In this document: piece after piece, positions 48,941 to 55,620 of the stretch
Layout: every line of letters begins with the position of its first letter
How positions within the stretch are numbered: position 1 is the stretch's first letter
Origin: Oscillospiraceae bacterium
Lineage (GTDB): Bacteria; Bacillota; Clostridia; Oscillospirales; Ruminococcaceae
Direction of reading: 5' to 3'
DNA: 64,000 nt
NCBI GenBank assembly: GCA_021201135.1
Contig: JAJQGT010000015.1
Coordinates: forward strand, 1 to 64,000
Notes under the pieces: generated by a model
Told to the model about the DNA's origin: nothing
The model's database searches: none
What the model saw: only the letters and a program-made list of their open reading frames with translations
Position numbers and translations under genes: made by a program

Positions 48941-50407
48941 TCAGCTATCATAATCGCTATCCAGGCTATACGGGTCATACTCCGCAATCTGGCTGTTCAA
49001 CTGCTGGATGTAGTACTCAAGCTGTTCGTCATAGGACTCCTTGAGTTGTGCCCATGTGGTCGGATCTGCCGAATCAGCGATGCCTTCATAGGTCGAGACG
49101 ACCGATTCGAGCTTGGTGCCGTAGCCTGCGCCGTAGACAACGAGGATGTTGTCGGTCGAGGTCGAGAGCTCATAGCACACGTCGTACATGTCGAGCATGT
49201 CGGAAGTCCAGAGGTAGGTCTCCTCAAGCTGAAGTCTGTCGATGTCGACGACCGTCGGGTCAAGGACCTTGAATCTCATGCAAGCCGCAAGAAGCGCAAC
49301 GCCTTCGGGGTTCGGAGCACCCTGAACTATGCAGTAGCCGGAGGAGGCGGATTCGGTGTAGTAGTAGCCGTTGCCGTCGTCGTCACGGGGAAGGGGAACG
49401 AACATGAGCTCGCCCTCGGACATATCGCCCCAGACAGCTTCGATGTTCTCAACCGTGTCGGTGAACATCCACGAACCGCCGACATAGAAGAGGCAAAGAC
49501 CCTCCTTGATACCGCCGCCGGTGGTGGAGTTGTTTCTTGTGTTCCAGTTTTCGTTGTTCCATCTCGGATAGATGCAACCGTTCTTCGACAGGTCATAGAG
49601 GAGCGAAGCCGCTCTCTCGATTGCCGCCGAGTCGGAATTGTTTTCGAACTGCTGAGTCTCGGTGTTATAGACGACTATCGTCTCGCCGCAGGAGTGCATA
49701 ATACCTGCGCTGTACCAGAAGCCGTCGAGAGCATACTTGTCCTCGTCCGCATCGGAGAACTCGACGCACATCTCATAGAAGACGTCCCAGGTCCACTCAT
49801 CATTATAATAGAGCTCGGCGGGGTCGTCGAAGCCGTTTTCGTCCATAACTCTTCTGTTATATGCGACGACGTTGGTGAAGGTGTTGTCGTATACTATTAT
49901 ATAAGGTCTGTCCTTGATGGAGAAGTAGGTATAGGCATATTCCTTTTCGCCCTCCCAGAGGGGGTCGTCATAGTCGATATAGTCGTCGACGGGGACGAAG
50001 ATGCCCTTCAGACAGCTGTTCGGGAAGACCTCGTTGTCTCCGGGATAGAAGTCGGGCGAGTTGGACGCGAGAATCAGGTTTGCGAGCTCGTCATATCTTG
50101 TGTCCCAGGTGCACTCGTACCACTCAATCGAGCAACCGTATTTCTCCTGGAATGTCCAGTAGCCGGAGTTTATGATTTCGTCCTCGGAATAGTTCTGCAT
50201 GTCGTCATACCACGCGAACCATGTGATGGAGCTTCCCGACACCTCGGTGTCCTCGGCATCCGGCAGATAAATTCCCGCCGCATTGAGGATAGCCTCGGCA
50301 TCCTGTGTGGCGAATGTGAGTTGTACAACCTCTCTTGAAGAGCTTCCGCATCCGACCAATGCAAAAATCATGATGGAAGCGAGAAGCAATGCTATAATCT
50401 TCTTCAT
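48941..50407 (-). CDS. Extracellular solute-binding lipoprotein (COG1653 type)
   Basis: A 488-aa lipoprotein with lipobox ALVGCGSS (Cys about 20) and a type 1 periplasmic-binding-protein-like body, including ITWFAWYDDMQNYSEDEI and YNDEWTWDVFYEMCVEF, the pattern of sugar-type binding proteins. No permease or ATPase genes are adjacent, so it is an orphan that must pair with components elsewhere. GGAGG precedes the ATG at 50407. The open frame continues to 51391 only as a shadow of spo0A. Promoter 50441-50469. Confidence 0.85.
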   Translation of the reverse strand: MKKIIALLLASIMIFALVGCGSSSREVVQLTFATQDAEAILNAAGIYLPDAEDTEVSGSSITWFAWYDDMQNYSEDEIINSGYWTFQEKYGCSIEWYECTWDTRYDELANLILASNSPDFYPGDNEVFPNSCLKGIFVPVDDYIDYDDPLWEGEKEYAYTYFSIKDRPYIIVYDNTFTNVVAYNRRVMDENGFDDPAELYYNDEWTWDVFYEMCVEFSDADEDKYALDGFWYSAGIMHSCGETIVVYNTETQQFENNSDSAAIERAASLLYDLSKNGCIYPRWNNENWNTRNNSTTGGGIKEGLCLFYVGGSWMFTDTVENIEAVWGDMSEGELMFVPLPRDDDGNGYYYTESASSGYCIVQGAPNPEGVALLAACMRFKVLDPTVVDIDRLQLEETYLWTSDMLDMYDVCYELSTSTDNILVVYGAGYGTKLESVVSTYEGIADSADPTTWAQLKESYDEQLEYYIQQLNSQIAEYDPYSLDSDYDS

Positions 50408-50440
50408 CAGGAATCCTCCTAATTGTAATTTGATTCTAAT

Positions 50441-50469
50441 ATTATACAACTTTTTCGCACCCATTTCAA
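50441..50469 (-). promoter_or_regulatory. Promoter of the solute-binding protein gene
   Basis: TTGAAA (50464-50469), 17 bp, TATAAT (50441-50446) on the minus strand. Confidence 0.7.
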
Positions 50470-50637
50470 TTAGACATTTTGTACAATTACCGTCGTCGTA
50501 ATTTGTGCAGATTGACGAACGTCCTCTTTTCGACGCGCTTCGGCAGGTTTCCCCACGCTGGAAACACGTTAATTTCTCCGTTTTTTGTGTAATCAGCCGA
50601 AAATCAGCCCTAAGTCGGGTATTTTGCTGGAAAAGTC

Positions 50638-50666
50638 TTGCAATTTTATAAGTTATGTGGTAGAAT
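50638..50666 (+). promoter_or_regulatory. Promoter of spo0A
   Basis: TTGCAA (50638-50643), 17 bp, TAGAAT (50661-50666). I see no clear sigma-H motif. Confidence 0.55.
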
Positions 50667-50731
50667 CTGGAAGAGTTAAGGCTTTCCGCGGGGTCTTCTT
50701 CAGAACAATAACGGAGGAAATTGAAATAACA

Positions 50732-51544
50732 ATGGAAAAGTCCAAGAAAATAAAAGTACTTATCGGCGACGACAGCGAGGAATATGGCGTCAGGTGCGCA
50801 ACCGCACTTCGTGATGCAGGGTTTTTCTGCATCATGCGCCCGAAGGACGGAAACATCATCCTCGAGGCGATCAGAGACGAAGCGCCCGACGTGGCGGTGA
50901 TGGACATGTGGATGCCGAACCTTGATGCGGTTGAGATTATGCGCAAGCTCAGGAAATCGGGGCAGACGGGGACGATGTTCGTCGTTGCGACGCCCTGCGA
51001 CAACGAGTTCGCAATCAGGCAGGCGATGGGCGAGGGCGCAAGCTACTGCATGGTCAAGCCGTTCGACTATTCCGTCCTCGGCGACCGAATCAAGGAGCTC
51101 ATGGGCTACGAGGTCGTCGGCGCGGGCGAAGGGATAACCTTCTCGCAAAACGAAAGTAAAATTGCAACAAACACGATTACCAACGGCGTCGAGATAGATA
51201 TCGTCGTGACCGAGATGATTCACATGCTCGGCGTGCCGGCGCACATCAAGGGCTATCACTATCTCCGGGCGGCGATTATCTACTCCGTCCGCGACCCGCA
51301 GATGCTTGAGAGCGTGACGAAAATCATGTACCCGACCGTCGCGAAGGACTTCGGGACGACGCCGTCCCGTGTCGAGCGCGCCATCCGCCATGCCATCGAG
51401 ATAGCGTGGGACCGGGGAGACGTCGAGACCCTCAATTCCTTCTTCGGCTACACCGTCAACACCGGCAAAGGCAAACCGACCAATTCGGAATTCATTGCAC
51501 TTGTGGCGGATAGGATTAAATTACGGTATAGGCAGTTCGCCTGA
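50732..51544 (+). CDS. spo0A: Spo0A, sporulation master regulator
   Basis: A 270-aa response regulator. Receiver with D13-D14, phosphoacceptor D58 (VMDMWMPN) and the K of MVKPFDY. The C-terminal Spo0A DNA-binding domain is diagnostic: HMLGVPAHIKGYHYLR, then TTPSRVERAIRHAIEIAW and FGYTVNTGKGKPTNSEFIA. It commits the cell to sporulation when phosphorylated. The ATG at 50732 begins the receiver; GGAGG is 14 bp upstream, slightly far. spoIVB, usually upstream in Clostridia, is not present here. The strain is therefore potentially spore-forming. Confidence 0.95.
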   Translation: MEKSKKIKVLIGDDSEEYGVRCATALRDAGFFCIMRPKDGNIILEAIRDEAPDVAVMDMWMPNLDAVEIMRKLRKSGQTGTMFVVATPCDNEFAIRQAMGEGASYCMVKPFDYSVLGDRIKELMGYEVVGAGEGITFSQNESKIATNTITNGVEIDIVVTEMIHMLGVPAHIKGYHYLRAAIIYSVRDPQMLESVTKIMYPTVAKDFGTTPSRVERAIRHAIEIAWDRGDVETLNSFFGYTVNTGKGKPTNSEFIALVADRIKLRYRQFA

Positions 51545-51565
51545 CGGCGAATGCCAGCAGTTTGC

Positions 51566-51705
51566 ATAAACCCCTCAGTCGGAGTTTGCAAAGCAAATCT
51601 CCCAAAGTTCGCAAGCGAACTTGTGCGCTCCCCTTTCAGGGGAGCCTTTTTGTATCCTGCACAAACTTTCATGAGAACAAAAAAAGCCTCCCCTGAGCCA
51701 GCCAC
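51566..51705. repeat. Interspersed MITE-like repeat, copy 5 (one end degraded)
   Basis: Begins AAACCCCTCAGTCGG, has a GTTTGCAAAGCAAATC stem and a GTTCGCAAGCGAAC stem, then GCTCCCCTTTCAGGGGAGC with a T run, the TATCCTGCACAAACTTTC spacer and GCCTCCCCTGAGCC, where it stops. The second inverted end is missing. Confidence 0.8.
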
Positions 51706-51766
51706 CCATAAGACAGGTTTCAGAAAAATCAATATCAGGGCGTCTGCCTGACGAGGACGGTCAACA

Positions 51767-51804
51767 AAGCGGTATGCACTCTTTGCAGTGCATACCGCTT
51801 GCTG
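51767..51804. terminator. Strong hairpin at the left border of the accessory island
   Basis: Perfect 14-bp stem AAGCGGTATGCACT/AGTGCATACCGCTT, loop CTTTGC. It lies downstream of spo0A and of the minus-strand gene at 51938, and could end either transcript. Confidence 0.6.
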
Positions 51805-51937
51805 TATAGGCATGAAATAGTATGTCACGAACTGCTCAAAATTTGCGTCAGGCTTGAAGATAACAGAAGCAAGGGCAGTTTACCGTATGCACAATTGAAA
51901 ACGCCTTACATCGCAAAAAAGTGGCATTTTTCGACCT

Positions 51938-52438
51938 TTATTCCGACTGCAAATTCACAACGTCTTTCCTCACAAACACCTCCGGCACGACACCCTCAAT
52001 ACAAAGTGTGCCGTCGGTCATAGCATCAATTCCGAAGGAGCTGAACATCCTGATTGCGTTGAAGAACTCTGTTTTCTTTTCGCCCTCAAGTCTCAGATCT
52101 TTCACTTTTATCGATATGTATCCGTTGCACATTTTCGGCTCAAGCGGATGCTGCTCAACCTCTCCACTGTTCTCCCTGACCAATTTGGTAAAGTAGGCAC
52201 TCACCATCAGGAACTTCGCATATTGCGGCTCATTCAGTTCATAGTCCTCATCTTTCCTTGACTGCATATCTCTCCAGATATCCTGAACGAGCATTGAACC
52301 GGCAATGTCTCTGAGAAGTTCCGCAAACTTCGTCCGCTGTTCTTCATTCATGTTCGAAACGTCCCGCAATATTTTCTGTTTTGCCTCTACTTTCTCCTCA
52401 ATCGTCATGTTGTTATACTTTTCATACCACTCTGTCAT
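51938..52438 (-). CDS. Hypothetical protein, 166 aa
   Basis: A soluble acidic protein: an N-terminal helical half (TIEEKVEAKQKILRDVSNM), then strands such as YISIKVKDLRLEGEKKTEFF and LCIEGVVPEVFVRKDVV. AGAGGAG precedes the ATG at 52438 (a longer frame to 52504 overlaps the upstream gene). It shares its last motif (xxVPEVFVRKD) in pattern with ADVFVSKN at the end of the 109-aa gene 13 bp upstream. The two may be related subunits. No family recognised. Confidence 0.65.
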   Translation of the reverse strand: MTEWYEKYNNMTIEEKVEAKQKILRDVSNMNEEQRTKFAELLRDIAGSMLVQDIWRDMQSRKDEDYELNEPQYAKFLMVSAYFTKLVRENSGEVEQHPLEPKMCNGYISIKVKDLRLEGEKKTEFFNAIRMFSSFGIDAMTDGTLCIEGVVPEVFVRKDVVNLQSE

Positions 52439-52451
52439 AACTTTACTCCTC

Positions 52452-52781
52452 TCAATTTTTCGAAACAAATACATCTGCCACTGTTGCCGTGATTTGCACT
52501 GCACAATCTTCCGTCACCTCAATCGCAATAGATGCGATGCTGGTTGAGATTTCGCAGAGACGTTCGATTTCATCTTGCCGGACGTCAAGCGCAGTGAGTG
52601 AAGCAATTATTACCCCGTTTCGCTTGTAAGGCACAAGCTCTATTGACTCAATCCTGTTCACTCCTTCCGCGGTGATGTCCACGAAGAAGTCAAGAATCCT
52701 CTTGAATCTCTCCATCTGTAATTGGTTCACCACATACCCGTCGCACAGCATCAGCTCGTGCAGTATTTCGTCGTCTGTCAT
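52452..52781 (-). CDS. Hypothetical protein, 109 aa
   Basis: A soluble protein: helix DDEILHELMLCDGYVVNQLQ, then ERFKRILDFFVDITAEGV and a strand-rich C-terminal part (AIEVTEDCAVQITATVADVF). AGGAGG lies 8 bp before the ATG. It is the first gene of a two-gene unit with the 166-aa protein, after two terminators that end the RhuM operon. No recognised domain. Confidence 0.65.
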   Translation of the reverse strand: MTDDEILHELMLCDGYVVNQLQMERFKRILDFFVDITAEGVNRIESIELVPYKRNGVIIASLTALDVRQDEIERLCEISTSIASIAIEVTEDCAVQITATVADVFVSKN

Positions 52782-52877
52782 AAATTTTTACCTCCTGATT
52801 TTATTAAAAACGAAATGCCCGCACCGCTCACAATGAACTGTGCAGACATCTCGATTTCTACTATGTATGTACTTTTC

Positions 52878-52965
52878 CGACCCGTTTTTCCGGTCGGTTT
52901 TTCGTATTTTTTCTCTCACGATAAGAGGAAAAAATCGGGGTATTTTTATACCTCGATTTCTTAAA
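52878..52965 (-). terminator. Double terminator after rhuM
   Basis: AAATCGAGGTAT/ATACCCCGATTT with a T run (about 52932-52962) directly after rhuM, and a second stem CCGACC/GGTCGG (52877-52897). Confidence 0.75.
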
Positions 52966-52986
52966 AAATTATAGCCATTTCTTTAG

Positions 52987-53994
52987 CTATTTTGATTTGT
53001 TCTTCGCCGTCTTCTCCACATCCTTAATAGTCTCAAGGTATGCCTCCTCAACCGGCGAGAGGTTCTCAGCTATGTACTTCTGGTATTCCGCATTTGCCTT
53101 TTCGATTGCCTGCTTGTGACTTACTTTGCCGGAATCTTCAAGAAGCGGTCTTTCACCGGATGCAAGGACGTTGTCAAGCTGACGGATATAGTCGCTCATA
53201 TACATCGGGCGGTGTTCGATGGCACTGATTTCCGCAAAATCGAAATATCCCGAAACGAGGTTATTAAGAATCTTCAGCTCATCCTCGTTGAGATAGTTTT
53301 TTGCGACAGAAATGTCCTTCTTAAGTGGGAAAGCACCCGAAAAAGCTTTCAAGCCCATAAACGGCTTGCTTGCATCGGCTCTTTCATAAATAACTTCTGC
53401 CGCAGTATGACCGTGAGCGGCATAGTGGAGCTTATTCTGGACGATTTTAAAGAACTGCACCGACTCGTCGCTATGCGGGTCATAGTCAACAGCAGTTGCA
53501 TACAAATCAAGCACCTGACGATAGAGAACTTTCTCTGATGAGCGAATGTCACGGATTCTGTCCAGAAGCTCTTTCCAATAAGTGCCTCCACCGTTACCCT
53601 TGAGACGCTCGTCATCCATTGTGAAGCCCTTGAGCATATACTCTTTCAGGCGTTCGGTCGCCCACTTGCGGAAATGAGTGCCGACGATAGACTTAACTCT
53701 ATAGCCAACGGAAATGATTACATCGAGGTTATAATAATCGACTTTATACGTTTTTCCGTCCGTTGCAGTTGTTGCAAAATTTGCAACAACTGAATCTCTG
53801 TCAAGTTCTCCATCATCAAACACATTCTTTATGTGTCGTGAGATGGTTGATTTATCCCTCTGGAACAGCTCAGCCATTTGGTCAAGAGAAAGCCAAACGG
53901 TCTCGTTTTCAAATTTTACATCCAAATGTGTTGAGCCGTCTTCAGTCTGATATACAATCACTTCACCGTGATTTGTGATTTCGTTGTTTGACAT
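52987..53994 (-). CDS. RhuM family protein
   Basis: A 335-aa protein of the RhuM ('virulence protein RhuM') family: ETVWLSLDQMAELFQRDKST, then ISRHIKNVFDDGELDRDSVVA, VDYYNLDVIISVGYRV and GTHFRKWATERLKEYML. The second half includes a Fic/DOC-like segment (ADASKPFMGLKAFSGAFP). Family members occur in pathogenicity islands and in restriction or defence islands; molecular function is not established. The N-terminus is HTH-like. ATG at 53994 with GGGAGG upstream. Last gene of the operon. Confidence 0.85.
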   Translation of the reverse strand: MSNNEITNHGEVIVYQTEDGSTHLDVKFENETVWLSLDQMAELFQRDKSTISRHIKNVFDDGELDRDSVVANFATTATDGKTYKVDYYNLDVIISVGYRVKSIVGTHFRKWATERLKEYMLKGFTMDDERLKGNGGGTYWKELLDRIRDIRSSEKVLYRQVLDLYATAVDYDPHSDESVQFFKIVQNKLHYAAHGHTAAEVIYERADASKPFMGLKAFSGAFPLKKDISVAKNYLNEDELKILNNLVSGYFDFAEISAIEHRPMYMSDYIRQLDNVLASGERPLLEDSGKVSHKQAIEKANAEYQKYIAENLSPVEEAYLETIKDVEKTAKNKSK

Positions 53995-54013
53995 AGTTAT
54001 CCTCCCGATAAAG

Positions 54014-55597
54014 TTATTCAACGCTTTTCCTCAAAACCTTCTTCACCCTCTCCACCGGATACGGGGCGGTCAGGGCAGTGTGCTTCTCTATCGACACGAC
54101 GATGCCGGTCAGCTCTTTGTTATCCGCTCCGACTGGGACGATTACTTTGTCGCCGATGCCTATGTCAAGCCCGTTGGTCAGATAAGAATACGGCGTGCCG
54201 CTTTGGTTCAGAAGCACACGGCAGAACTCGTAAACTTCGGGGAGATTTTCGCCGGTGCGGAAAGCGTTCGCAAGGGCAAGTTTGTCCGGATTATTCGTTA
54301 CTTCCGGCTCTTTCTTCTGAAGCTCTGCTCTGGCTTGGGCTTTGAGTTTGCGACCGTCTATGTCCTTGATGTAGTCTTCAATGTCGAGGTCCCAGTCGGG
54401 TTTACGGGTTTTCATCGGTTCGTCGGCATAGGTCATGAAAAGAGGCAGAACATAGTCACGAAAACGTTTGATGGTGTCGGTTTCTTCGTAGTTGTAGCAG
54501 TCATCCAAGACACTTTGCAGGAGCTGTTCCTTATCGTCTCCGTCAAAATCCGGATTCTTTAGAATTGGGGTGAGAAGTCCCAGAGCCTCATCGACATTGC
54601 CTTTTTCAAGCGAGGTTACAACCCATCCAACAAGATTGAAATTCACTCTCTTAAGGGAGCCGAAAAGTAATTCTGCAAATTCAGGATGCTCAACGATGTA
54701 CTTTTTGAACTTCGTCATAAAGCTTTTCGGGTACTCATCAAGATTGGACAGGACATACTCGGTGCAGACAAGAAAGTTTCCGGGTTCCAATCCAAGCTCT
54801 TTCATAGGCGGCATGAACTCGTCAAGGATCCAGTTCCACGCTTTCAGAGCCAAATCCGCATCGTATCTTGCTATCTTTCTGAGAGAATTACACGGGTCAG
54901 TTTCACGAAACTCGTCCTCATCGGGGAGTTCAATCGGCAGTTCGAAATTCTCCTTGATTGCCTGAGTGAACAGAAAAGCACCGTGACGGGTCAGATATTT
55001 TGAGGCAATGCTTGAACCCTCCGAGATGTATTTGCAGACCCTCAGTTCTTTCGATTCATCTGCACTGTCAGCCGGATAATGCTCGTACATCCTGACAACA
55101 TAAGCGGCATCATAGCTTCTCTTATTCGGAAAATCGCTTTCGGAAAGCGGCTTGGATACCGGTTCGGTATCTTCTTCATTTTCACCATCAATATGGCTCG
55201 TATTTGAAGATTGGGGATAGGTAGACATGGATGAATCCCAGTCTTTCTGGACAGAGCCGACTACCGGCTTTTCGGAAACATACTTCGGTTTGGCGCCTGC
55301 CTCCTCAAGCTCACGCATTTCTACCGCTTCGCAATATTCCTCTGGCGAATCGTAGTCATACGGGTCGATGTCGTAATCGTCGCCCTCGGAAGCCTCCGAC
55401 TGCCAGTCGTGCTTGGAAACAGACGGGCTGAAAATAGGCGTGCTTGCAGGTTTGGCGTCGGGAATATCGGGGTCTAAAATCTGCTTCCAGATAAAGAAGT
55501 CCTCAAACGTAGCCTTCCCGTCTCCGGTCAGGTCGAAGAACTTGTTGAACGTGCCTTCAAAACTCGTGTCAAGACGGAATTTACCGGGTTTGGACAT
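54014..55597 (-). CDS. Hypothetical protein with N-terminal EF-hand-like motif, 527 aa
   Basis: The first 40 residues contain TFNKFFDLTGDGKATFEDFF, an EF-hand-like calcium loop of the type common in Clostridia. An acidic disordered stretch (50-150) follows, then a long helical domain (about 155-430). The C-terminal ~90 residues (GDKVIVPVGADNKELTGIVVSI) form a small beta fold similar to helicase-associated barrel modules. ATG at 55597 with AAGGAGG upstream; 23 bp from the gene before and 19 bp from rhuM. No known family; operon context suggests a role with the HEPN-helicase. Confidence 0.7.
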   Translation of the reverse strand: MSKPGKFRLDTSFEGTFNKFFDLTGDGKATFEDFFIWKQILDPDIPDAKPASTPIFSPSVSKHDWQSEASEGDDYDIDPYDYDSPEEYCEAVEMRELEEAGAKPKYVSEKPVVGSVQKDWDSSMSTYPQSSNTSHIDGENEEDTEPVSKPLSESDFPNKRSYDAAYVVRMYEHYPADSADESKELRVCKYISEGSSIASKYLTRHGAFLFTQAIKENFELPIELPDEDEFRETDPCNSLRKIARYDADLALKAWNWILDEFMPPMKELGLEPGNFLVCTEYVLSNLDEYPKSFMTKFKKYIVEHPEFAELLFGSLKRVNFNLVGWVVTSLEKGNVDEALGLLTPILKNPDFDGDDKEQLLQSVLDDCYNYEETDTIKRFRDYVLPLFMTYADEPMKTRKPDWDLDIEDYIKDIDGRKLKAQARAELQKKEPEVTNNPDKLALANAFRTGENLPEVYEFCRVLLNQSGTPYSYLTNGLDIGIGDKVIVPVGADNKELTGIVVSIEKHTALTAPYPVERVKKVLRKSVE

Positions 55598-55620
55598 GGG
55601 AGTGCCTCCTTTGCAGTCTT

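Noticed and set aside
49046-50338. 430-aa plus-strand frame opposite the solute-binding protein
   Set aside because: Fully antisense to a clear lipoprotein gene and not preceded by a ribosome site.
50408-51391. N-terminal extension of the solute-binding protein frame to 816 aa
   Set aside because: The extension is antisense to spo0A, and a lipoprotein signal peptide with a good ribosome site begins at 50407.
52784-52855. 23-codon leader frame whose TGA overlaps the ATG of the 109-aa gene
   Set aside because: No ribosome site of its own and it runs through the ribosome site of the next gene; probably chance.
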